DNA of 64,000 bases from contig JAFXSM010000039.1 in the NCBI GenBank assembly GCA_017525605.1, positions 1 to 64,000 of the forward strand, given 5' to 3'. The notes beneath the pieces were generated by a model. The model saw only the letters and a list, made by a program, of their open reading frames with translations, ran no database searches and was not told the DNA's origin. Below are positions 51,290-60,338 of this stretch, in pieces. Both the position numbers and the translations under genes were made by a program. Origin of the DNA: Treponema sp. Its GTDB lineage: Bacteria > Spirochaetota > Spirochaetia > Treponematales > Treponemataceae. How positions within the stretch are numbered: the first letter of the stretch is position 1; each line of letters starts with the position of its first letter.

Positions 51290-51790
51290 CGGTTGCCGGG
51301 GTGCGGATGTGTCCGAGGCATTTGCTTTGTGGAGGCAACCGGTCGCGGCACGCGCGAGCGCGTACCTGCACTGGGTGGATGAAATCGGTGCGCTGGATGC
51401 TGGAAGCGTTCTAGGCGATTGTGATTTGGAAGGTGCCGGTTGCCGGGGTGCTAGGACGTCCTAAGCAGTTGCTTTGTGGAGGCAACCGACGCTTGCCAGG
51501 GGGCGAATGTGTTCTAAGTAATTGTGCAGTGGATGCAAGCGGGCTCGGCACGAGCTATGCTCGTACCTGCACGGGTGGACGTGGTGGGGTGCGCTGGATG
51601 CTGGAAGCGTTCTAGGCAATTGCGATTTGGAAGGCGTTGGTTGCTAGGATGCTAGGACGTCCGAGGCAATTGTTTTGTGTATGCAAGCGGTAGCGGCACG
51701 AGCGGGGCGCGTACCTACATTGGTGGATGGACGGCGGTGCTCTGGATGTTTGTGGGGTCTAGGAATTTGTGTTTTTGAAGGCGAAAAAAC
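51290..51790 (+). repeat. Three tandem copies of a structured repeat
   Basis: Units begin at 51290, 51437 and about 51636. Each has a hairpin of about 52 bp with CGGTTGCC and GGCAACCG arms (51290-51297/51334-51341 and 51437-51444/51481-51488; the second unit also has CGCTTGC/GCAAGCG at 51490-51496/51535-51541), a second stem ACGCGC/GCGCGT (51350-51363) or ACGAGC/GCTCGT (51550-51564), then GTACCTGCAC and GCGCTGGATGCTGG. Paired bases change together between copies. Related to R1 and R2 at 32-33 kb. Higher G+C than the surroundings. No gene is seen between 51224 and 51851 apart from these repeats and the terminator. Confidence 0.85.
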
Positions 51791-51825
51791 AGCCCGCGCG
51801 ATACTTAAATGTCGCGCGGGCTGTT
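51788..51825 (-). terminator. Terminator of glgP
   Basis: AACAGCCCGCGCGA (51788-51801) pairs perfectly with TCGCGCGGGCTGTT (51812-51825). On the minus strand T6 follows. It is the strongest terminator in the window. Confidence 0.95.
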
Positions 51826-51851
51826 TGTGCTTTATGAAAAAGCGTTGCGGA

Positions 51852-54314
51852 TTACTTTATGCAGTCGTCTGACACGATGACTTTGTTGATGTGCCATATG
51901 TCGCGGACGTAATCTTCGATTGTGCGGTCGGAAGAGAATTTGCCGGAATTCGCGATGTTGATGAGTGCCATCCGTGCCCAGCCTTTCTTGTCCTTGTATG
52001 CTTCGGCGAGTTTTTCCTGTGCTTTCACATACTTGTCGAAATCTGCGAGGACGTAGTAAACGTCTGGTCTCTGTCCTTCGACACCGTATACGAGCGAGTC
52101 GTGGATTTCCTTGAAAATCTGGCGGCTTGGGTCGTAGGTACCGTCAACAAGCTGCTCGACGACTTCTTCCAGTGCCGGATTTCTTTCGATGTACTGCTGC
52201 GGGTTGTAGAGATGCTCTTTTTCCATCTTCTGGATTTCTTCCGTCAGAAGTCCGAATGGGAATCCGTTCTCCTTTCCTGCTTCCTCGAAAATCTCGATGT
52301 TTGCGCCGTCCCATGTTCCCATCGTCAGTGCGCCGTTCACCATGAACTTCATGTTCGAAGTTCCGGAAGCTTCTTTTCCTGCCGTAGAAATCTGCTCCGA
52401 GACATCCGCAGCCGGGAATATCTTCTCCGCGACCGAAACTCTGTAGTTCTCGATGAACACTACGCGGAGTTTTCCTCCGACGCGCCTGTCGTTGTTGACC
52501 CTTTCAGCGACAGTGTTTATGAGCTTGATGATTGCTTTCGCCCTTCTGTAGCCCGATGCGGATTTTGCGCCGAAGATGAATGTTCTTGGCGGCGGATTGA
52601 AGCTCGGGTCCTTTATGAGCCTGTTGTAGAGGTACATGATGTGGAAAATGTTCAAGAGCTGTCTCTTGTACTCGTGGAGACGCTTTACCTGCACGTCGAA
52701 AATCGAATCTGCGTCCAAGAATTCGTTCTGCTTGTGCTTGAGGTACTGGACGAGTGCTTCCTTGTTCTGCTTTTTGATTGCGATGAGCTCTTCGAGTGAA
52801 GCGTCGTCGTCTGCGAATTTCTCAAGCTCCTTGAGTTTTGTGAGGTCTTTCTCCCAGCCGTGACCGATTCTTTTCGTGATGAATTCCGCGAGCTTCGGGT
52901 TTGAAGAGCAGAGCCAGCGTCTCTGCGTGATTCCGTTCGTCTTGTTGTTGAATTTTTTCGGGTAGAGCGTGTACCAGTCTTTCAGCTCGACTTCCTTAAG
53001 AAGCTTTGTGTGGAGTTCCGCAACGCCGTTTACGCTGTAGCCTGCGTGGATTGCGAGCCATGCCATGTAGATTTTTCCGTTGTGGATAATCGACATTCTG
53101 TTCTGCTTCTCGTAATCGTTCGGATATTTTGCGCGGAGCTCGATGAGGAATCTTCTGTTGATTTCCTCGACAATCTGGTAGATTCGCGGAAGGAGAGCCT
53201 GGAAGATTGCGATGTCCCACTTTTCCAATGCTTCCGCAAGAATCGTGTGGTTCGTGTATGCGAATGTCTTCTCGACGATTGACCATGAATCGTTCCAGCC
53301 CATTCCGTACTCGTCCATCAGAATCCTCATCAATTCAGGAATTGCGACTACAGGGTGCGTGTCGTTCAGCTGAATTGCGTGGAGTTCCGGGAATTTTGCG
53401 AAATCTGTTCCGTAGTTGCTCACGAATCTGTGAACCAAATCCTGCAATGATGCCGAGCAGAAGAAATACTGCTGCTTAAGTCTGAGTGCTTTTCCCTGAG
53501 GACCGTTGTCGTTCGGGTAGAGGACGCGGCTGACGTTCTCAGCTTCGTTCTGCTTGAACACAGCCTCGTTGTATCTCATGTCATTGAAGAGCTGCAAGTC
53601 GAAACCGTCCGGGCTTGAAGCCTGCCACAATCTGAGCGTGTTGACCGTGTTCGTGTCGAATCCGACAATCGGCATGTCGTATGGAGTCGCGATTACTTCC
53701 TCCGCGTTTTCGATGTAGAACCTGTCCTGTCCGTCAGGCGTTTTTCCGTATTTGATTTCGCCGCCGAATTTTACTGTCACGGCGAGGTCTGAGCGTTTTA
53801 CTTCCCACGGGTCACGGTGCTTGAGCCAGTTGTCAGGATATTCCACCTGATATCCGTTCTCGATTTTCTGCTCGAACATTCCGTACTCGTATCTAATTCC
53901 GTATCCGTGTCCAGGATAGTCGAGTGTCGCAAGCGAATCCAGGAAGCACGCAGCAAGACGACCGAGACCGCCGTTTCCGAGTGCTGCATCCGGCTCCTCG
54001 TCTTCAACAAGGTCAAAGTTGATGTTCATGTCTTTGAGAACCTTTTTTACCTCGTCTTTTATCTGGAGGTTGATGAGGTTGTTGCTCAAAGCACGTCCCA
54101 TCAGGAATTCTGCCGAAAGATAGAAAAGCTGCTTTGTAGGCTTTTTGTCGTATTCGTTTCTCGTCGCCATCCATGCAGGCATGATGATTTCCTGAACCGA
54201 AGCCGAGACCGCATCGAACAAATCGTGGCTGCTTGCCTGCGAAATGTCTTTTCCGTATTGACGGCGCAAGCGTGCAGTAAGATTTTCTTTGAATTTTTCT
54301 GCGTTGAATTTCAT
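51852..54314 (-). CDS. glgP: Glycogen/alpha-glucan phosphorylase
   Basis: An 820-residue GT35 phosphorylase that releases glucose 1-phosphate from glycogen or maltodextrin with phosphate. DVVEDEEPDAALGNGGLGRLAA-type text is present (DEEPDAALGNGGLGRLAACF), HTIL near residue 360 marks the active-site region, and the PLP lysine lies in EASGTSNMKFMVNGALTMGT (about residues 655-675). Length and motifs are complete. It is the second gene of an operon with the debranching enzyme; the gap is 49 bp and the ATG has AAAAGGAG. Confidence 0.95.
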   Translation of the reverse strand: MKFNAEKFKENLTARLRRQYGKDISQASSHDLFDAVSASVQEIIMPAWMATRNEYDKKPTKQLFYLSAEFLMGRALSNNLINLQIKDEVKKVLKDMNINFDLVEDEEPDAALGNGGLGRLAACFLDSLATLDYPGHGYGIRYEYGMFEQKIENGYQVEYPDNWLKHRDPWEVKRSDLAVTVKFGGEIKYGKTPDGQDRFYIENAEEVIATPYDMPIVGFDTNTVNTLRLWQASSPDGFDLQLFNDMRYNEAVFKQNEAENVSRVLYPNDNGPQGKALRLKQQYFFCSASLQDLVHRFVSNYGTDFAKFPELHAIQLNDTHPVVAIPELMRILMDEYGMGWNDSWSIVEKTFAYTNHTILAEALEKWDIAIFQALLPRIYQIVEEINRRFLIELRAKYPNDYEKQNRMSIIHNGKIYMAWLAIHAGYSVNGVAELHTKLLKEVELKDWYTLYPKKFNNKTNGITQRRWLCSSNPKLAEFITKRIGHGWEKDLTKLKELEKFADDDASLEELIAIKKQNKEALVQYLKHKQNEFLDADSIFDVQVKRLHEYKRQLLNIFHIMYLYNRLIKDPSFNPPPRTFIFGAKSASGYRRAKAIIKLINTVAERVNNDRRVGGKLRVVFIENYRVSVAEKIFPAADVSEQISTAGKEASGTSNMKFMVNGALTMGTWDGANIEIFEEAGKENGFPFGLLTEEIQKMEKEHLYNPQQYIERNPALEEVVEQLVDGTYDPSRQIFKEIHDSLVYGVEGQRPDVYYVLADFDKYVKAQEKLAEAYKDKKGWARMALINIANSGKFSSDRTIEDYVRDIWHINKVIVSDDCIK

Positions 54315-54363
54315 ATTATTGCTCCTTTTAAAAAATTCTTTTGTTTATTTTCGTCTGTTTTTC

Positions 54364-56508
54364 CTATTTCGCTATCAGAATCACGATTGAGCTTGACGGA
54401 AGAACGTATTTCTCCTGCGACGTAAGCTCCTCCGCATTCTCGTCGGAAAGCGCGCTGTCCGCATCCGCCACCGACGTGTCCACAAGCCTGTACCACTTTC
54501 GCATGTCCGAGTTATCGTCGTAGCTCGGTTGCGGAATCGTCACAGTCAGGTCGTAGATGTTCATGCTGAACGCGATGTAAAAATCATTGTCCTCAAGTCC
54601 AAGCTCGTTCGCGTCGCCGATGCCGACTGCCCTTCCGCCCAAACGGAACGCAAGGAAGTTCTTCACTTTTCGCCAGTCCGGAACTCTGCCGTCAAAATCA
54701 AGCCAGGTGATGTCAGGAGGATTGTCGAATTTCGCTGACGAGACTCCGCCGAAAAATCTGTTCCGCTGGAAAACAGGATGCTTTTTTCGCATTTCGATAA
54801 GCCTCTGCGTGAATTCGAGAATCTTGGCGTTGCTTTCCACGTTTTCCCAGTTGAACCATGAAATCTCGTTGTCCTGGCAGTACGAGTTGTTGTTTCCGTT
54901 CTGCGTCCTCATAACTTCGTCGCCCGAAACAATCATCGGCGTTCCCTGCGAGACGAGAAGCGTCGTGAGGAAATTCCGCACCTGCTGGCATCTGATTTTG
55001 TTGATTTTCGGATTCAGGACGATTCCTTCGAATCCGTAGTTGTAGCTGTTGTTGTTGTCGCTGCCGTCCCTGTTTTCCTCGCCGTTCTGCTCGTTGTGCT
55101 TGTTGTTGAACGAAACGAGGTCGTTGAGCGTGAATCCGTCGTGCGCGGTTATGAAATTGATTGAATTCGTCGGGTTGCGTCCCGAAATCGAGAACAAGTC
55201 GGACGAGCCGGAAATTCTCGTTGCCGCCTCTGTCGCAAGGTTTTCGTCGCCGCGGATGAATCTTCTGATTCCGTCCCTGTAATGGTCGTTCCATTCGCAC
55301 CAGCGGTTCAAAGTTCCGCCCGGAAATCCGCCGATTTGGTATGCGCCAGCGCAGTCCCACGGCTCGGCGATGATTTTCGTGCTTCGGAGAACAGGATCTT
55401 CCGAAATGCGCGTCGTGAGGGGGCTGTTTCCCTGAGGGAATCCCTTTTCGTCGCGCGTCAGCTCGGAAGCAAGGTCGAATCGGAAGCCGTCAACGTGCAT
55501 CTCAAGCACCCAATAACGGAGGCAGTTTATTATGAAATCCGAGACCACAGGATGATTTGCGTTCACCGCATTTCCGCAGCCCGAGAAATTCATGTAATAC
55601 TCTTTGTGGTCGTTCACGAGATGATAGAAGATTGAATTGTCGAATCCCCTGAAATTGAGCGTGACTCCGTTCTCGTTGCCTTCAGCCGTGTGGTTGAACA
55701 CAACGTCTAAGATCACTTCGATTCCTGCCTCGTGGAGTTTCTTCACCATGTATTTGAATTCTTTGACGGCACCGCCCGGAGTTTTGTCGAATGCAAACGA
55801 CGTTTTCGGCGCAAAATATCCGATTGTTGAATATCCCCAGTAATTCGTGAGCCTCGTGCCGGTCATCGGATTCGTGTTGCCGTTCTCATAGTCGTCAAAT
55901 TCCATCAGCGGAAGAAATTCAACCGCAGTGATTCCGAGCTTCTGCAAATACGGAATTTTCTCCGTGAATCCAAGATACGTTCCCGGATGCTCGACTTTTG
56001 ACGAAGGAGACGCTGTGAATCCTTTCAGATGCGTCTCATAGATGATTGTGTTGTTGAGCGGAATGTTGAGCTGCCTGTCGTTTTCCCAGTCGAAATCCGA
56101 ATCGTCGATTACGACATTCTTCGGAAAACTCTTCATGTCGATTTCCAGCCCTGGTTTCATGTTCTTGAACACGGAGCCGTTCGAAAATGATTTTGCTTTC
56201 GGGTCGAAAAGATATTTCGTCGCGTCGAATCTGTGACCGTGCGACGGATTGTAAGGCCCGTCCGCCCGATAAAGATACAGCGCACCCGGCTTTAGACCTT
56301 CCACAAACACGTGCCAGATGTCGCCTGTCCTGTTTTTTTCGGAATCAAGCTCAATCGTCTGATACGGGTTGTCGGAATCCTCTTTTTCAAAAAGTTCCAA
56401 AAAAATCTTCGTGGCATTTCTGCTGAACACAGAAAAATTCACGCCTTTAGAAGTAACGAACGTTCCTTCCTCAAGCGGTTTTCCCGTTAAAATCCGTAAT
56501 GAATCCAT
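54364..56508 (-). CDS. glgX: Glycogen debranching enzyme, isoamylase type
   Basis: A 714-residue GH13 enzyme that hydrolyses alpha-1,6 branches left by phosphorylase. An N-terminal CBM48 domain (GVNFSVFSRNATKIFLELF) is followed by the catalytic barrel: VVFNHT (region I), DGFRFDLAS with the nucleophile Asp (region II), IIAEPWDCAG with the Glu acid (region III) and FITAHDGFTL (region IV). A beta-sandwich ends the protein. It is the first gene of the glgX-glgP operon for glycogen breakdown. Confidence 0.95.
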   Translation of the reverse strand: MDSLRILTGKPLEEGTFVTSKGVNFSVFSRNATKIFLELFEKEDSDNPYQTIELDSEKNRTGDIWHVFVEGLKPGALYLYRADGPYNPSHGHRFDATKYLFDPKAKSFSNGSVFKNMKPGLEIDMKSFPKNVVIDDSDFDWENDRQLNIPLNNTIIYETHLKGFTASPSSKVEHPGTYLGFTEKIPYLQKLGITAVEFLPLMEFDDYENGNTNPMTGTRLTNYWGYSTIGYFAPKTSFAFDKTPGGAVKEFKYMVKKLHEAGIEVILDVVFNHTAEGNENGVTLNFRGFDNSIFYHLVNDHKEYYMNFSGCGNAVNANHPVVSDFIINCLRYWVLEMHVDGFRFDLASELTRDEKGFPQGNSPLTTRISEDPVLRSTKIIAEPWDCAGAYQIGGFPGGTLNRWCEWNDHYRDGIRRFIRGDENLATEAATRISGSSDLFSISGRNPTNSINFITAHDGFTLNDLVSFNNKHNEQNGEENRDGSDNNNSYNYGFEGIVLNPKINKIRCQQVRNFLTTLLVSQGTPMIVSGDEVMRTQNGNNNSYCQDNEISWFNWENVESNAKILEFTQRLIEMRKKHPVFQRNRFFGGVSSAKFDNPPDITWLDFDGRVPDWRKVKNFLAFRLGGRAVGIGDANELGLEDNDFYIAFSMNIYDLTVTIPQPSYDDNSDMRKWYRLVDTSVADADSALSDENAEELTSQEKYVLPSSSIVILIAK

Positions 56509-56560
56509 AAAGATTATTTTATCATGGAATTTTGCACTTCACAAAGAGAATTCAAAATCA

Positions 56561-56610
56561 TAACCGACTTTTATAATCTCCCCGGTTTTCAGCGCGGAAG
56601 CCTTCAGCGA
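56561..56610 (-). repeat. 50-bp duplicate of the ABC ATPase 3' end
   Basis: Matches 59343-59392 at 49 of 50 positions; the single difference is a silent Lys codon change. On the minus strand it reads LKASALKTGEIIKVGYDF and ends FEFSL before TGA, a natural ATPase C-terminus. It is the left boundary of the C10-protease cassette. Confidence 0.9.
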
Positions 56611-56730
56611 ATTTGTTTAGTCGAATCTGCTTGTTTGTAAAATCATCTTAATTTTAAACTTTTAAGTCGGAATCCTCCTAAAAAACGATGTTAATATATA
56701 GATAATTCAATAAAGTTTTAGGAGAAAAAA

Positions 56731-58611
56731 GTGAGGAAATCTTTTATCAAAAAAGTTTTTAAAACAGCAGTTGTGGCAGTCACTTTAAGCTTTGCTTGGG
56801 GCTTAGGTGGATGCTCAAACTCAATTGATGTATGTGACGCATCTACATCAGACTCGTCTAATAGCCAATTAGCGGTTCTTGAGGAAAAAAAAGAAGAATT
56901 AGCACTTTATGCTATGAACGGACAGTTCATAGCGAGTGAAAGTGAACTTGAAGGTAGTGTCAGGGCATTTATCTCTAATTCTGATTCAAATTCATCATCG
57001 TCACGTTCTTTAATGTCAAGTTCAGAAATATCCAAAGTAAAAATGGATTCCATTGCAATCGCTACTACTAGTGCTAATAGCGCAAGAACTGTTGTTGAAG
57101 ACTTTTCTGAAGAAATACCTATTTACTATTATGAAATCACTATCGGTGACAGAACTGATGTTGTCATTGCAACACCTGATAGGCGTGTTGGAAATATCTT
57201 GGCGTATATTGAAGATTGTTCTGTTGAGAATCTTGCTGATGATGCAGATTCTCCTGTTTCTGTTTTTTTTGACAATCTTTCTGGTTATGTGCAGGCTATC
57301 GCAGATTTGTGGAATAACGAATTGACAGATTCTTATTTGGAATCTGTTCGTTCTGCTGCAGAATCTGTTGTAAAATCAGGTGAGTATACATATTCTGATT
57401 GGGTTTATAATGGCGGAAATGAAAAGTGTGTTATACCATCCTGTATTTCAAAATATACCGGGCAAAGCACTTTTTTAGATATTGGAAATTGTAACCTAAA
57501 CTACACGTTGCATGGTTGTGGAGCAACATCTGCAATGCAAATTCAATGTTTTCATAAGCATCCAAAACGGATAACAGTTGATACAGTTGACTTTGATGGA
57601 ACTAATTATAATGGTAGCCTAATTTGGTCAAATTATTCTGATGAAAATATGAAATGGCTTAATACAGAAGAATCAACTATTGGGTCTAATTGGGCTAATG
57701 CGAAAATAAAATACTACAATAAGGGTGCGGCGGATGTCTTTGCTGAAGAATTTGATTATTTTCGCGAAAACTATGAAAGCATTTCAATGACAGATTTGAA
57801 AAACCGTTACGAAGTTTTAAAAAATCAAGAATCATCTAAAGTTCAAGCAGCAACAGCTACATGGAATAAAAACAAGAATATATTGTTCTATTGGATTAGC
57901 AAAAGTGAACTTGAAGGACGCTACAATACATATTCGCGACTTAGAAACAAAGCTAATACATCCGTAGCAAATATGGAGAAATTTTTTGTTGATAATGTTA
58001 AAAAATCAGAAAAAAAAGTTGCCGAAACGTCGACAATTGTGGATGTCAATTTTTATAAGGGGATATGTGCATTATTTTATCAAACAATGATTGGTTGTAA
58101 ATCTGTACCGAACTATGATTCCTCTGGAAATAATGAAAGTACAAGCACTTATTCTGCTGATTGCATTTCATACATGAAAAGTGTTGGATTCTCTATGGAA
58201 GATGAATGTGATTATTCGTATTCTAAAGTAAAACAATCGATAGATAATGGGTGTCCTTTGATTGTTACAGGACATACAGGTGAATATGAAAACGAGAAAG
58301 GTGAGATAACTCATAGTGGACATAGTTGGATTATTGATGGTTACGCAAATTTGTCATGTACTGCAAAGAATACATCGACAAAAGAGTCTATGAGTCTTAC
58401 TGCTGATTATGTTCATTGCAATTGGGGGTGGAATGGTATTAGGCATGGATTTTATCTAAGTGGTGTTTTCGATTCCAGAGAAAATCCTCTTTATACGGGC
58501 TCTTATGATTCTGCAAAGCAAAGAAGTGTCTGCTTTGGAGAAGAGAGCAATAAATCTGGATATTTTCAGCATTATGTGAAAATCGTTCCAAATATAAAGC
58601 CAAGCAATTAA
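56731..58611 (+). CDS. C10-family cysteine protease (streptopain-like) lipoprotein
   Basis: A 626-residue secreted protease. GTG start with TAGGAG. Signal ending in lipobox GLGGC, so it should be membrane-anchored. An about 200-residue propeptide region precedes the catalytic domain with LHGCGATSAMQIQCF (catalytic Cys263) and GHSWIIDGY (catalytic His531); VHCNWGWNG supplies the conserved Asn/Trp. A 110-residue coiled insertion (about residues 320-430) interrupts the core. C10 proteases degrade host proteins and are controlled by a propeptide or a Spi inhibitor. Low G+C and flanking direct repeats indicate a transferred cassette; the next gene encodes a lipoprotein that may be its partner. Confidence 0.85.
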   Translation: MRKSFIKKVFKTAVVAVTLSFAWGLGGCSNSIDVCDASTSDSSNSQLAVLEEKKEELALYAMNGQFIASESELEGSVRAFISNSDSNSSSSRSLMSSSEISKVKMDSIAIATTSANSARTVVEDFSEEIPIYYYEITIGDRTDVVIATPDRRVGNILAYIEDCSVENLADDADSPVSVFFDNLSGYVQAIADLWNNELTDSYLESVRSAAESVVKSGEYTYSDWVYNGGNEKCVIPSCISKYTGQSTFLDIGNCNLNYTLHGCGATSAMQIQCFHKHPKRITVDTVDFDGTNYNGSLIWSNYSDENMKWLNTEESTIGSNWANAKIKYYNKGAADVFAEEFDYFRENYESISMTDLKNRYEVLKNQESSKVQAATATWNKNKNILFYWISKSELEGRYNTYSRLRNKANTSVANMEKFFVDNVKKSEKKVAETSTIVDVNFYKGICALFYQTMIGCKSVPNYDSSGNNESTSTYSADCISYMKSVGFSMEDECDYSYSKVKQSIDNGCPLIVTGHTGEYENEKGEITHSGHSWIIDGYANLSCTAKNTSTKESMSLTADYVHCNWGWNGIRHGFYLSGVFDSRENPLYTGSYDSAKQRSVCFGEESNKSGYFQHYVKIVPNIKPSN

Positions 58612-58626
58612 CATAGGTGCAATAAA

Positions 58627-59253
58627 ATGAAAAAAATCATTTACTTTATTTTTGCATTCCTTATGTCGTTTTCTCTGTTTTCGTGTTCTGACGATGAGGA
58701 CATTTCCGAAATAAAAAAAGATGCAAAAGCGGATTTTCTTTCGTTTTCAGATTCATGGAAAGAGCCTTCTAAATATTCGTTTTCATATTCGTATACTGGA
58801 AACGGCTTTCTGTCTGACACTGCGAAGTCTCATGGAAGCCTGTCTGTTACGCGGAATGGAGATTCCGTCGTGCTGAGTGGCGATATAGCGGAGTCGCTCC
58901 AATCTTGGTATGACGATGAAAAGAAATGGATTGACGACTGGCATTCTGAATCCGAAACTTCCACGGATGAATTATATTTGGACGACATTGCGGAATTGGA
59001 CAGCCTTTACGCGTCTAAAAAAAGCGAATGTTGCGTGCTTTCGATTTCGGAAATGTTGGAACTTCTGAATAACAGTTGGAATGATGTTTCGAGTTCCGCT
59101 GACGAAAATACGGATTTCAATGTTCAATATTCTGTGTCGGGAAATGTGAAATATCCGTCATTTGTGGAATGCCCTGATTGGACGAAAAAATACGGCGGAA
59201 CTGCCGAGAGTGGCTTCCGCATAGAAATCACCGAATTTTCAGTGACGGAATAG
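58627..59253 (+). CDS. Lipoprotein next to the C10 protease
   Basis: A 208-residue protein with signal MKKIIYFIFAFLMSFSLFSC; the lipobox is LFSC. The mature part is acidic, Ser/Asp/Trp-rich and beta-strand-like, of unknown family. It begins 15 bp after the protease stop and ends at a strong terminator. By position it could be an inhibitor or partner of the protease, similar to Spi, but no sequence match is visible. Confidence 0.6.
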   Translation: MKKIIYFIFAFLMSFSLFSCSDDEDISEIKKDAKADFLSFSDSWKEPSKYSFSYSYTGNGFLSDTAKSHGSLSVTRNGDSVVLSGDIAESLQSWYDDEKKWIDDWHSESETSTDELYLDDIAELDSLYASKKSECCVLSISEMLELLNNSWNDVSSSADENTDFNVQYSVSGNVKYPSFVECPDWTKKYGGTAESGFRIEITEFSVTE

Positions 59254-59254
59254 C

Positions 59255-59290
59255 AAAACATGTCTGCACTTCACAATGCAGACATGTTTT
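59255..59290 (+). terminator. Terminator of the C10-protease cassette
   Basis: AAAACATGTCTGCA (59255-59268) pairs perfectly with TGCAGACATGTTTT (59277-59290). Confidence 0.9.
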
Positions 59291-59314
59291 TCGCTAGTCG
59301 CTTTCCTTTGTCTT

Positions 59315-60337
59315 TTATTCAGTGACACTGCGAAATTCTTGGTAACCGACTTTTATAATCTCCCCGGTTTTCAGCGCGGAAGCTTTCAGCGAGTCCAAAT
59401 CAACGTAGATGTCCTGATTTTCGCTTCTGATGACGAGCCTTGTTCTTGCGCCCAAGAATTCCTGCATCACGATTTCGCCTGAAAGTTGTCCGCATTCGCC
59501 TGTTTTTGAATCGTTTTCTTCTATTAAAAAGAACCATTCCGGGCGAATCAGAATCGTCTTGCCGTTCTTTTCGATGAAATTCGCCTTGCCCACGAAATCC
59601 GCGACGAATCTGTTTTTCGGCTCGAAATAAATGCTCTTTGGCGAGCCGAATTGCTGCAGCGTCCCCTCGTTCATCACCGAGATTTTGTCGGAGAGCGAAA
59701 GAGCTTCGTCTTGGTCGTGCGTGACGTAGATTGTCGTTATGCCGAGTTTCTGCTGAATCTCCTTCAGCTCAAGCCTTAATGACTCCCTTAGTTTCGTGTC
59801 GAGGGAGGAGAGAGGTTCGTCCATCAGAAGAATCTTCGGCTTTAAAATGACGGCGCGTGCGAGTGCGACCCTCTGCTGCTGACCGCCGGAAAGTTCGTTC
59901 GGGTATCTTTTCAACAAATCCTGGATTCCGAGTTTTTCTGAAATTTCGGTTACGGATTCCTCAAAATTTTCTGTGTGTGAAGAATTTTCATTTCGATTGA
60001 TGAAAGGCAAACGCCACTTTCTTTTTATTTTCAGGCCGTATTCGATGTTCTGGCGGACGGAAAGGTGAGGAAAGAGGGCGTAGTCCTGAAAAACCATTCC
60101 TACCGAACGTTTGTTAGGTTCTGTTTTTGCCTGGTCTTTTCCGTCAATCAGGATTTTTCCAGACGCGGGGTGAAGAAAACCCGAGATGAGCCGCAGAAGT
60201 GTCGTTTTTCCGCAGCCGGATGAACCCAATAGCGTAGTGAAGCTTCCGTTTTCCACCGAAAGCGAAAAATCTTTTATAACGGGCGTATTCTTGTATGAAA
60301 AATTCACCCTGTCGATTTCCAAAACTGTTCCGCCCAT
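59315..60337 (-). CDS. Iron(III)/spermidine ABC transporter ATPase, FbpC type
   Basis: A 340-residue ATPase. Walker A GSSGCGKTT, signature LSGGQQQR, Walker B ILLMDEPLS and switch histidine in VTHDQDEA are all intact. A TOBE-like domain follows residue 240. The start ATG 60337 overlaps the region of the permease stop and has AGGAG. The last about ten residues (QEFRSVTE) differ from the duplicate at 56561, which ends DFEFSL, so the 3' end was probably replaced when the C10 cassette was inserted. Complete protein; third gene of an fbpABC-type operon. Confidence 0.9.
   Translation of the reverse strand: MGGTVLEIDRVNFSYKNTPVIKDFSLSVENGSFTTLLGSSGCGKTTLLRLISGFLHPASGKILIDGKDQAKTEPNKRSVGMVFQDYALFPHLSVRQNIEYGLKIKRKWRLPFINRNENSSHTENFEESVTEISEKLGIQDLLKRYPNELSGGQQQRVALARAVILKPKILLMDEPLSSLDTKLRESLRLELKEIQQKLGITTIYVTHDQDEALSLSDKISVMNEGTLQQFGSPKSIYFEPKNRFVADFVGKANFIEKNGKTILIRPEWFFLIEENDSKTGECGQLSGEIVMQEFLGARTRLVIRSENQDIYVDLDSLKASALKTGEIIKVGYQEFRSVTE
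59343..59392 (-). repeat. 50-bp direct repeat, right copy
   Basis: Partner of 56561-56610 (49/50). It lies inside the ATPase gene near its 3' end and marks the right boundary of the C10-protease cassette. Confidence 0.9.
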
Positions 60338-60338
60338 T

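Noticed and set aside
51421..51615. Open frame of 64 codons inside the repeat array
   Set aside because: It runs across repeat units and stems, has no ribosome site, and is not preserved between units.
51290..51790. CRISPR array
   Set aside because: Units are 145-200 bp and similar over most of their length, without short constant repeats and unique spacers, and no cas gene is present.
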